NCBI RefSeq assembly: GCF_014356525.2
Contig: NC_052507.1
Location: 58,130,053 to 58,194,052 of the forward strand
Length of the DNA stretch: 64,000 bases
Source: Nilaparvata lugens
Lineage: Eukaryota > Arthropoda > Insecta > Hemiptera > Delphacidae
Direction of reading: 5' to 3'
This document shows, piece after piece, positions 1-12,600 of the stretch. The notes below the pieces were generated by a model, which was given only the letters and a program-made list of their open reading frames with translations, searched no databases and was not told where the DNA came from. The translations under genes and the position numbers were made by a program. Position 1 is the first letter of the stretch. Each line of letters starts with the position of its first letter.

Positions 1-209
1 GACGTGACGACATCGAGTTTCATGTATACTAATGACCCCCTATCAATAATCTGGAGACAAATTAACTGCCTCTCTCATGTATGCTCAATGTAATAAGCTA
101 CTGCCTGTACTAAATTTGATATCCTTTTCATACAGTTTACTGAATAAGCTATAAAGCTCTTGTACTGGACAAGTGTAACAGTGTAAGGCTACTAACATGT
201 TATTCATAT

Positions 210-215
210 TTTATT
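210..215 (-). promoter_or_regulatory. Candidate OAT polyadenylation signal
   Basis: The minus strand reads AATAAA here, about 235 nt past the OAT stop codon. It is the nearest consensus hexamer I see. AT richness makes a chance match possible. Confidence 0.35.
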
Positions 216-450
216 ATCAGTCATGTAGGCCTACATAAAATTATTACACTTATGTGAGAAGGCACAACAGGCTTATGCCCAAAACTGTCCCTTCTCAAAT
301 TTTCACAACAGTCCAAATTAAATTGTAGGTTTTAAGTTACCATCACTTAAGTTATACCGATCAAGTTATATCAAACAGGTAGTAATAACTATAAACGTTT
401 TTGTAGTAAAACATATTCCATTGTTTAGGCCTATTCAAATCTGTAGAAAT

Positions 451-614
451 TTACAATTCATTCACAGTTTTCACAATGATTTCCAGTCCTTGATTGAGCT
501 GTGATTGATTGATGATCAGTGGAGGAGCAAATCTGATGATATTCGCTTTGCAAGGACGAGTCACAAGGCCGTTGTCTCTCAGCTTGATACAGAAGTCCCA
601 CGGAGAACAAAAAT
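451..614 (-). CDS. OAT: OAT coding exon 6 (C-terminus)
   Basis: The last exon starts after acceptor TATTTCAG at 616-615 with a split Asp codon. It encodes the C-terminal small-domain strand pair around [10 protein letters not shown] and IIRFAPPL and stops with TAA at 453-451. This matches the normal C-terminal end of OAT, so nothing is missing. Confidence 0.93.
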
Positions 615-3600
615 CTGAAATACATTTTAGATATGAAATTGATGACATTTGATAAGGAATCTATATATATAAAAGCGAAATGGCACTGACTCACTCACTC
701 ACTCACTCACTCACTCACTCACTCACTCACTCGCATAACTAAAAATCTACCGGACCAAAAACGTTCAAATTTGGTAGGTATGTTCAGTTGGCCCTTTAGA
801 GGCGCACTAAGAAATCTTTTGGCAATATTCCAACTCTAAGGGTTGTTTTTAAGGGTTTCAAGTTCGTCTTTTAGCATGTTTATTCTTCTTCTCCCAATCT
901 CTTAATTATAATTGAAATTTCCATATCATATGTTACTATAGAACTATAATCTAGATAGAGTACCTCTTCGAAACAGTTGTTAACTGACAACTAAATTAAT
1001 AATTTTGTCAGGTTGGCATTAAGTTGAGTTGACTTTGTTAGGTTGGCACCAAGTTGAAGATTTAAAAGCATTTATCGCGGAAAAATTGATTGGGGACTGC
1101 TACTTCAATCCTGGGAATATTATATTACTAGCCGTCAGGCTCGCTTCGCTCGCCATATCCGTTTAGCCAGACGTTTAGTCTGAACCCCCGACTGGATTGT
1201 CCTAACATATGATAAAAATGCTCAAATGAAAAATGCAGGCGAGCGAAGCGAGCCTGCTGATCTCATTCTTGGACGATCCAGTCGGGGGTCCAGGGGGCGG
1301 AGCCCCCTGGCTAGACGGATATGGCGAGCGAAGTGAGCCTGACGGCTAGTGCCAAAATAAGAGTAACAAGGACTTGATTATTCCATGATAAGAGCCATGA
1401 ATACGGTTTTCTAAACAATATCGATAGCCCTGGAAGTCTACTTAATTTAATTGACCGAGCGAAGTGAGGTCTAAGATTCAAGTCGACGTTTCAGCATTTC
1501 TCTCATATTTATGTCGCGCATTTACGGCAAAAAACGGCAATAGATTTTCATGAAATTTGACAGGTATGTTACTTTTTGAATTTCGCTTCTACATTATAGT
1601 GAGGTTTTTCTCTAATTTTGCATTGCAAGGATGATACAAAAGGAAAGGAGTCTCCTTCAAACGCCAATATTTCCGTAAAAATCAGACTATTCATCGTAAA
1701 TCAGCAGCTGTCGAGTAGATTATTAATTGCATTCAATGATGCAGGCAATTAATATCTCAATGTAACTTAGTAAAAAATAATCAGTCCACAGCTGTCATGT
1801 GGACTATTACTTGCATGCAATAACGCATGCAATAATAAATGAAAGTAACATAGAATTATTCTCTCGACCTTTCTCTGCTTTCAACTCGGGCTGACCTGTT
1901 GCCAGATGTCTTGGCGAGCGCGCTCAATCTCACCCACGAATTGGGAAGGTGGTAAACTTTCAGTGTTTCAGCTAACAAGCGAGACCTCGCCCTCCCACAA
2001 AATTTCTTCCAAATTTTTTCTCCAATATAAATATCTCACGTCTAAAATCAGTCTATTTTATGGAAGAATAAAATAATAACAATTCCATCTCACTTCTCAT
2101 ACGTACAATTTTTTGGCATGGCGCCCTTTTCAGAGACTCTTCGTCCATAGTTTCCAGTATTAGTTTCTTCGCATTCTTATATGAGTGAAGGAACTAACGA
2201 AACAATGTTTGAGAATGTTACTATGATCTTGAAAGTAAAAGTAAACAAACACCTTTAAATCTATGATACGCATTTCCAAAGTCTCATGAAGAATGTAAAC
2301 TCATAATGGAGGGATAAGGGAGGCGGGTTTTTCACGGTATGTATATCATCGTTTTTTTTCACCAAACTGTTTGAATACTTACTCTCATCATGTATTGCAA
2401 TGGGAGGCGGGTTTATTATTCATATCAGAACATTTTCTTACTGAAGCTTAACTTATAGCATTTTGTTGGATTTTTTGGTCCACAAATTTTATTTTCTACA
2501 CCAGAGTTCTCAATAGGGTCGTGGTGGAGGACGGGTGACGAATTATTTTTTGGAGAGAATTATAATATTTCGCTACAATATTGACAGCATATTACAACAT
2601 CATTACTTTATACTTTTGTCAAAATTGATTATATTTTTTTAGGAAATGCTAATGCATCTCCAAAGCCATACAAACAAAAATTCAAAGTACTATTACTTTA
2701 GAAGCTTCTTATTATTAATTTAGCGATTCCCACTGATATTTTTCATCGATCTTATTCATTAATTCTCGACTTCTATCAATCGATAATGAAAACAGAAATT
2801 TGATCAGTTGATCTTTATCAATGTCAATTATTATATCCACTGAATGAATTGATTTTTAATTCTCACCTGTATTGAGTGCAATAGCATTAAGAAGACCCAT
2901 GCCTCGCACCAGCGACACCTTCTCTTTGGGCAGAGATCGCTCCAACTCGTCCCTGAATACCTGTCCCATCTTGTCAGCATTGTCGACCAGACCCTCCTCA
3001 GTGATGACGTCAACAGCAGTGATGGCCACCTTGCAGCCCAGTGGATTCCCGCCGAACGTCGAGCCGTGGGTGCCCGGAGTGAAGCAGTCTATCACGTCTG
3101 AGTCAGCTACCACTGCTGATACCTGGGGGTTGACGAAATTTCACATTAATCAGAATAATATAGAGAACATTGGCCAGTAGTTATGTAGGTCTATAGTTGT
3201 GTGTTCAAATCCCGTCAAGAGCATACATTTCTCTTATCATTTTATCCCCAGTGATTCTATCATATTTCATCAGTTCAATTTCATCATCAATTTATGCTTT
3301 ATTATCATTTTCTATCTCATCATCCATGCACAAGCGAAAGCTTGCGGGATCATCAAGGAAAATTAGATTCCATTGTATTAATGATAATTATATAGGCTAC
3401 TGCAACAATACTGAGGGTCATAATTTGTCTCAACCTCCGATCACATAGGTATCATGAGATATGGACGGAGTGAGGGGGCGATTTTCACAGAGTTCAAAAG
3501 CGTGTCCTCCTCACCAAATGATCTGTGATCGGTAGAGAGTTAATTTGGTAGAGAGTTAGTGGGGAGGATATTTTTAATATTCTTCCCAAAGAATGGACAT

Positions 3601-6600
3601 TGATATGTCCAAAGCTCCGCCAATTTATGTAGATGCATAACAATATGATTATTATCTATAGTTATTATATTACAAATTGCTTTTTCATATCATATACAGT
3701 TCAATAGTTATTTTCTTAGTCTATATTATGTGAATTCATCTATAACTTTGCTGTATTGTAAGCTATTGTATATAAGTGTATAAGCCAGTATATATTGTAA
3801 TCTACATAAATAAAGTACTCAATCAATCAATCAATCAATCGGTGCGTCCTGATCGTCAATTGTTGTCAAGATATACAAGATCTGTACAATAAGTAACCGG
3901 ACTGACCTCAGAAAATTCTTTATTGGCAAAATATGTACAATTTTTCTCCAGGAATCTTCAAAGAAGTCCCCATTGGAGTCGATAACACGCTGATACCGGA
4001 TTTCCCAATCCTTGAACGCTCCCTGGAAGTCGACAACCTCTATGCTGTCTAGTCTAGAGCCCTCGTCGTAGCACGTTGAACGTTTTCCAGAGTCCTGAAC
4101 CGCGCCCCCTTAAGTTGTCTCTTGATCTTGAGGAACAAAATTATGTCCGGTGGTGCCATAAACGGGCTGTAAGGAGGATGTGGCTACGTTACCCTCGACT
4201 GTTTGGCCAACTGCTCGGTGACGAGCAGGCAGGTGTGCAACGGAGCATTGTCGTGATGGAGGATCCACGAATCGGCAATCCCCGGACGGACTTGGTGAAC
4301 CCGGGCAGTTAGTCGACGGAGCACCTCTCTGTAGTACTGGCCGTTCACAAAGAGTTTGTGCCACCCGACCAAACTGTAAACACACACCTGTCTGCTTGTC
4401 ACCGAGCAGTTGGCCAAACAGTCGAGGGTAACGTAGCCACATCCTCCTTACAGCCCGTTTATGGCACCACTGGACATAATTTTGTTCCTCAAGATCAAGA
4501 GACAACTTAAGGGGACGCGGTTCAGGACTCTGGAAAACGTTCATTGTGCTACGACGAGGGCTCTAGACTAGACAGCATAGAGATTGTTGACTTCCAGGGA
4601 GCGTTCAAGGATTGGAAAATCCGGTATCAGCGTGTTATTGACTCCAATGGGGACTAATTTGAAGATTCCTAGAGAAAAATTGTACATATTTTGCCAATTA
4701 AAAATTTCCTGAGGTCAGTCCGGTTACTTATTATACAGACCCTGTGTATCCATAAACTTAGTCTCCCGTAGCTACCATAGTTGCTTATCGTTATTAGTTA
4801 TTCGCAAGAAGAAAGAAATAGTTCAATAGGAATCTACCATAAAATCAGTCAAGTTCATGCAGAAAGCTTCATGAGTGATAATAAAGTCATACTAGCAAAA
4901 AAGGTTGGCCGTCGTCATATTAAACGCTGCTGGTCTTTCTTGGGACCCCCTCACCAAGAATGCACTCTGCGGGCACCCCCTAAAGACATGAATCATGTCA
5001 GGAATTCAAAGATGCTAGTTTGAATTACGAAACATTGTGAGACGTCATGACAACGTTAGTGTTGTCACCCAGTTTTGTTACAACCAAACGAATCCTTATC
5101 AGCAATAATCCAAAAGGAATATTTCCGATCACCAGTCATTCAAACCTGAGTTAGCTACTAATAACTTGCCAGCCTTCACCTTTCTCTTCCTGAAGCTCAA
5201 GCCAGAACATGAAAGGCACAGCTTTCAAACTAACGAACAGCTCCAAAACAAAGTTTTGGCCCACTTCAACTCATTTGGCGGCACAAGGTTACCTTATTTT
5301 TCCTCGCACTATCATTTTGATGATGTACTTATTGTATGAATCAATAAAGAATCATTTTATGGACAGGATTTTGATAGGCTGATTTACTGGTATGACAAAT
5401 GCCACAATCTTCACGGCGATTCTGTTAAAGAATAATAACCATAAGTGTATGCAATTCATTATTATTATTTATGATAACTATTATTTTTTAATAAGGGAGT
5501 CTACTAACAGGCATAAGGCCTACGCCTGAATCAGTCTTCACTACTATCCTATATACTATTAAACGAGCAACTTCTGTTTATATGTTCATATGTTTAGATG
5601 TTTGAATGTTTAGATGTTTGAATGTTTAGATGTTTATGTTTGTATTTCACCGGATCTCGAAAATGGCTCTAACGATTCTCACGAAGTTCAGAACATAGTA
5701 GGTTTATAATATAAAGATTCGATTGCACTAGGTCTTATCTCTGGAAAAATTCGCTGAAGGACATTAAAAGGATAACTATTATTCATCCTTGGGAAAACAG
5801 CTGATAATAATTATTTCGTCGTCTGTTGGTGATGGAAGTGAGTGTGCGAGTTCATGTGTGTGGGACTGTGTCAAAATTATGACTCAGCAGTTGAACTTTT
5901 GTAATCATTCAATCAGGTACTTAGTGCCGGTTGCAAAAAAGCCGGGTTATTTCCAATCCTGATGAATTCCAGTAGATCCATCTTTTCGAAATGGTATTCT
6001 CTGATTTGGTTCACGTGAAATTAATCAGTATTAAAATTTAACCGGCTTTTGTGCAACCGGGCCTTTGTGAGGGAAATTTTTGCATTCCTCTGGGAATTGA
6101 TCTCAATTTATTGTGATTAGATAGAACATCTCTGTTATGAATGTTTTTATAATTTCTTCTTTCGTTATAATTTTTTTATGCTTTCGTACTCCAGAGCGAA
6201 GCTCGGTCCCCGATATTTTACAATCGAATTTAGAATGTAAATAGAATCAGAGATGTACACCACAGCAATACCGTGCATTCGAATTTAATTCACAAGAGGT
6301 ATAAATATAAGCATTTATCAAGAAATAAAATTAAAAAAATCTAAGTAACCTCTTTGAAAATATTTACTCACAATGTGACATATTCATTGTTTCAACATTG
6401 ATGTCATTATCAAGTCAAGCCTTACTTTGAAATGACATTTATAATGTTGAAACATATGTTGTGAGTAAAAATTTTAAAAGAAATTTATATGCTTCGATTA
6501 TTTGTTTACATTTCTTGATAATTGAGAGTATCCATAACCAAAAACGTAATATAAGCATTTATTTACATTTGTTTTTCATATACGACAAATCAGAGGTTCA

Positions 6601-9600
6601 AAAATAGCCCTTCTATTATTATTTATCCAGTAGATGATGAATTATAGTAATGTAACCCTCACCGGATATACGCCTCCAGCCAGCGCCTTGCCGAGTACCA
6701 TGACGTCAGGCCGGGCATTCTCGTAGTGCTGGTGACAGAAGAGGCGCCCGGTGCGCCCCAACCCGGCCTGCACTTCGTCGTCGATCCACAGCACGTTGTA
6801 CTTGGAGCAGAGCCGTCTCACGCCCGTCAGGTACGCTGCATCCGGAACGACAACTCCGGCCTCGCCCTGGACGGGCTCCACCATGAACGCGCACACGTTC
6901 GGGTTTTGTAGGGCTTTCTGCAAGTTGAAAGATGATGTATTTCAGGAATAAGTGTTTCAATATCCACGTTCCTAGAAAGGCTAGGCTACTCGTATTTACA
7001 TAGAATTAAGTTGAAAACAGGGTACCGGTGTACGGTACTTCAATTTTTAATTCAAAGCTATAGTACTTCAGAAATGAGTGTTTAGCCGTGTCCACACTGA
7101 ACAAATTGTTCGACAAACATTTTTGTTGGGAAAGTTTAGGCAAATTCTATTATGTTGGACAAACAATGTTTGCCCGTGGCCAGTGTGGACGCGTCACCAA
7201 ACAAAATATTTGTAAGTGGGAAGAACAGGTTTTATGTTTTACAGCTGTCAACTCTGAAAATGTTTGGAAAAACAGTAATATTTTGTTTGACAAACAATGA
7301 TTGTCCAAACTTTTTAAAATGTTTGTCCCTGAGCTCCTCAACAAACATGTTTGCCGGAAATGTATGTCGAACATTTGTTCAGTATGGACACGGCTTTTCA
7401 ATATCCACTGTATTGGTAATAGCTACTAGCGTATTTGCATAAAATTGAGTTGAAAGCAGAGTAGCCTACTTGAATCTCCAATTCAAAGTTATTGCATTTT
7501 AGGAATAAGTAGTTCAATAATCGCTGTATTGGTGAGGGCTACTTGTATATTCACATGGGAAAAAGTTAAAAACAAGGTACTTTGATTTTTATCCAAGTGT
7601 TTTAATTCCAGTAATTCGATGAATGAAGAGGAAGGATGATGCGAAGGATAAGAAGAAGAACAAGAGGAGTGAACAAGAAAGAACAAGCAGAACAGAGAGG
7701 AGAAGGGGAAGAAAGAGAATACCAATTGAAGAAGGAAAGAGGACTCATAAAGGTGAGGGATCCACAGGGATTAATGCAATTTAATGTGTTCTTATTCAAT
7801 TCATTCAATACCAGAAGCAGGATAAGGAGAAGGAGGACGATGATGATGATGAAAAAAAGTGGTGGGGAGGAAGAAAGATTAATTGATTGAGGGAATGTGA
7901 GGGGAAGTAAGTGAAAGGTTTTCTGTGATTGTTTTTTCATTTGACGAATAATATGAATAGAGGAGGAGGGAAGAATGAGGAAAAGTGGGGAAAACCATGA
8001 GAGAAGAATAAGAGAGGAACGTAGAAAGAGAAGAGCAAAAAATGAGAAGAGAGAAAAACGTTTTGAAGGGCTTTCTATAATATTGAAGCATTTTATTTGA
8101 TTCGATCATTATAAAAAATGAGAGAGGATCACGAGAAGGTGTAGAAGGAATGCAGGAGAAGAAGGAGGCAAAGTAGAAGGGGACAAAAGAAGAATGAAGA
8201 AATGTAAAAATTCTTTACTAGGCGGAGTAAGGACTTCAACCTCAAGAATGAGAAGACTAATAAGTGGTGGGGCCGCGATGATACAAAGTGAAAAGAAATA
8301 GAAAAATTAAAGGTCGAAAAGAAGAAGAATGTTGATGACGAGGAGAAGGGAAGACGAAAGGAGGAAAAGAGAATGATGAGATTGGAAAGGAGAAATGAGT
8401 GATAAAGATGACCAGTTTCCATAAGACCTTGCGTTCCCCAATAATAATATTGAATATCTAACTCTTCAACTATGGATGAATCGAATATGATAAGTAGACT
8501 GCTACAGACCAGGAAGGGAATATCAATGCATTCAATATACATAATTTCAATTGGTTCATAGTTGATTGGAGATCATTAAATGCCCTATTGTTGTTATATA
8601 ATATTTTAAATCATAACGTCCATTTACCATATTTTATCAGCCTAATTAAGACCTATCAGACCTAGAAGGAATATATTGTTCGAGATTCCCCTTTGCTAGA
8701 ACAAACCATCATTACAACTCATTTATTTATAAAACCTTACGACTGTTTAATAGCTTGAATGAATACATTGATCCGTTTTCGAGCTCATTCAATGAATATA
8801 AGAAACATTGTGAACTGAATCTATCATCAGACGCTCGTTTTTTAGATGAATTGTTTTGTAAACTCTGGCTGGAACTCTCCTAGTTTAAGACTTTTCTTTT
8901 TCTGTTTACTTAGCTTTTTTTCTTTTATTAGTTATTATTTTCTCTCCTGTAATCTTTAAATCGTTTTTTTAATTGTATTTTCCTCTAGAATCTTTGGAAA
9001 GGATTGTTTTACCTTCTTTCTTTTCACATTTTTCTTTATAATAATGAAATTATTTGATTATTCTGAGTAAATGCTTTTTGCTTTCTTTTCTTTATTTACT
9101 ATTTTTCAAAATGTATATAAGTTAAATTGTTGTTTCATTTAATTGTGTAAATAAGGCTCTTTATGGATCTCTGTGAGCCTTTGTATGTGAAGAAAATGAA
9201 TGAATAAATAAATAAATAGTTGAAGCAACTACAGAACTCTCACTCACCTCCAAATCCTCCAAATCATTGTAGTCGACCAGATTCAAGTTGGGCATGTAAG
9301 GGCCGAAGTTCTCATACATCCAGGGGTCCACCGAACTGGAGATGGCAGCCAGGGTGCGACCCCAGAAGTTGCCGCGAGCGAACAGCACAATCGCCTCATT
9401 GGCTGCAATTCTCTTCTTCTTGTAACCCCACAGTCGAGCTAGCTTCACTGCCGTTTCACCACCTTCAACACCTACAAGAGAAATCCATGTAGGGAGAAAT
9501 TTACCCTATGTACAAAGATGTTGTGGAATTTCTGCCTATCAAGGTAAAATAAGAGCGATATTATCAGGTCCACAAAATTTATAATTTTTAATAGGTAATT

Positions 9601-12600
9601 ATTATTTCAGCCAAATTGAGGCTAGACTAAACAAAAATTATCACTGATGATGATGCATCAAGTGCATTGATACTTCAGTTTGTCTCAAATAAACCATGTG
9701 GAACTGACAATATCGCTTCCATTCCACCGTGAAAATTTTTCATGAACTAGATTATGAGATCACCACTTATATGATATAATAAGTAGACTGGAGAGATGTA
9801 TTTTTACTCAATCGTGAATTTGTATGTATCGGCCTATACGAAATTGAAACATTATTAGTAACAATGTTTTCTGTGTGGTTGTATACTGTCAGAACGGAGA
9901 TGAATAATTCATCAAGCTAACTCCAAATCTAGGTTTTGGAAAGGGTTTAGAAGGTTCATAAGTAGAGAGGATGGAACAGACGTAGTAGAGTGATAATGCG
10001 AAAGAGGTGAAGAAGCTGGAAGAGGAAAGGAGAAGTTGGAGTAAAAGGACAAGAATGAGGGAACTTGAGATGGGAACAAGATTATGAGGAGGACAAGAGA
10101 GAACTAGAGAAATATTGATATAGAGAAATAGGATAGAATCTAGGAATATGAGAAGGACGCTAAATAAGTAGTGTAATGTTACTATGATCTATATTTAGAT
10201 AGGGAATAATCATTGAATAGGGAAAGATGTGAAGGGATGTGTTTTAATAGAGAATAGCCATAAGAGTTGGTTATTTCATGGTTTCAGATAAAAACTGGGG
10301 AATGGAAGAGGTGCTATCACCCCATCAGGGGGTAAGGGGGGAAATCTGGAATTGCGATAAGTGGGAGAGATGGAAGAGCAAAATGAATTCGAGAGGGAGA
10401 AAAAAGAAGAAGACTGAACGAAATTTTAATAAGAATGATAGATTACAAGGATTCACAAGATGGAGAGGTTGCTGAAGAGAAAACTTTTGAAACTAGTTGT
10501 GTTATAGTCTTGTCACTGTAGATGTGAAGATGTCCGGATGAAATTCACAACTTTTCTTATAAAATTGACTAGAATCATGTAAATTTTTGTTTGCTCATCA
10601 TTTGATATCATATAAAATTATGTAATTCATATTGTTTAAATTTAAATGTGGAAAATGTTCCTTGACTTTATTCCGGAGAATGTTATATCTGAGAGTGAGA
10701 TTATAACAAGTATATGAATGGCGGAAATATGAGTATGAGGGAAACATAAATTTTAATATGGAAGTGTTCGCCTGTTTCTCTAATAAAATATTGTGATAAT
10801 ATTGATTTTCCCATGAATAAATGGATGGATGAATAATTTACAATACCATAAGTAGTACAATGATTGCATATTTTACCTGTATTCATAGCCAGCACTTTAT
10901 CAAATCCCGTAAGCTTTGTGATATGCTCTGAGAACTCCCATAGCACATCGTTGTAATGCGAGCGGGAAGTGTGATGTAATTTACTGGCCTGGTCCATCAA
11001 TGCTTTCAGAATGCGAGGATGACAATGGCCTTGATTGAGGGTGGCAAATCCACCCAGAAAATCCAGGTATTGTTTGCCGTCTACGTCCCATACATCAACT
11101 CCTGGGAAAATATTTTCAAAAATAATATTATCGTATAGTATCGGAAATATTTGACTGTGCTTCCATGAAATTTTTTGAGGGGCTCTAAACCAAATCTTTC
11201 CTAGAATTTGGGGGTGCGTCTATGGTTTTGAGAGGGGGGGTTAACACCTCCATATTCATGTATATTATAGGCCCAGTCCAATTATAAACAAACATCGGAA
11301 TACAGAAATGCTATTGTTCAGCATCTACGTCACATAATTATATAATATAAGAGAAGACAGAAGATATTATCAACTCTTGAATTTTTTTCTGATAATTCTA
11401 ATAGGCTATCTTCATTTATTGAAAATTAATTGAAATACAGGAAGGTATTGTTCAGCGTTTACCTCCCATGATATATAACTTATATGAATTCCTGAATATG
11501 TTTTGAATTTGAAAGTTAGTTATTAATGAATTTTATTTATTAGCAGGAAAATTCAAATAACAGAAATATTATTGTCACATAATCTACTAGAGAAGGATTC
11601 TCATCCATAAATGTAGTTTTTATTAATTAAAAACTCGACTGAAATAATGTGGAATATTATTCTTCACTGTCAACTCCCCAAAGCGATTATTCAAGCATTG
11701 TATTGATAGGACAGTTATTCCATGAAGATGGACTGGAATCCTTAAAAATAATGCGCAGGCTCATGAGTAGATTATTGATATTGTTTATATTGACTACCGT
11801 CCCAAGCATTGGATCATGCGATTTCCTAAGATAAATATTTCTTCAGTTCTTGAATTGGGGAAGTTAATATAATATATAGGCCTAGTAATGTTGACTTGCT
11901 TTGTCTCATAGTAATCCATGTTCAGTTAAGAAGCCATTCAATTTATTTCTACGCAAGAATGAAAAATAATAGCTTTAATGGAATTCCAAATAGAAACGTA
12001 CGGTAATATAAATATAATTTTAAATAATTTTATCAATTAGAGAAAAATGTATAATATTATTGATCGAATTAGTAAGAGAGTTGAATAATGTAGGTACCGG
12101 TAACAAAAATAGCAATATATGTTCAATATTTTTGAAATAATATGATTATTCATTGGAGAGTTACTAGAATAAAAAACAATTTCAGATGAAACAGAAATGC
12201 ATATTTATTTCAAAATCAGACTTTTAAGAATATAATAGCACTTAAAAAACCAATAATTTCTCACTCATCATAAGAGCTTCATAGAGAAGAACGTTTTGTT
12301 CAATGGCTAGAAATGTTTATAGAACTCAAAAATCAGGCCTAACCATCAAAATTATAATCGTTTCCCTGAGAAGTAATATGAATTACAGGTCCAACTCAAA
12401 CAGTATTGAAAGCACTAGATACTAGGACTGTGAATCATTAAATCAGATTTTTATTTTGCATCAAAACAAATACAACATATTATAGTACAAGTTCCTTCTC
12501 TTGAGTATAATAACATACTGTAATTTAAAACTAAAAAATATATATAATAAGAGAAAAGGAAAATAAAAACTCATGATTTTCACAGAGCAAAATAAAATTA

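Larger units (their letters stand above)
615..2866. other. OAT last intron, built of nested repeats
   Basis: No coding signal. It contains an ACTC microsatellite (691-731), a fold-back element (1127-1350) and a stretch near 1450-1480 reading GACCGAGCGAAGTGAGGTC. It also holds a block at about 1680-1930 that recurs inverted at 51845-52005. Confidence 0.7.

Noticed and set aside
3190..3216. Possible tRNA B box (GTTCAAATCCC)
   Set aside because: No matching A box at proper spacing and no tRNA fold; left as chance.
4076..4544. Near-identical ORFs on both strands ([14 protein letters not shown]...)
   Set aside because: They are out-of-frame readings of the two inverted mariner arms, not genes; the transposase frame is the one with HHDNAP.
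7489..8542. Several ORFs of 76-137 codons on both strands
   Set aside because: They lie in purine-rich low-complexity sequence with Ser/Leu/Phe- or Arg/Glu/Lys-biased products and no domain.
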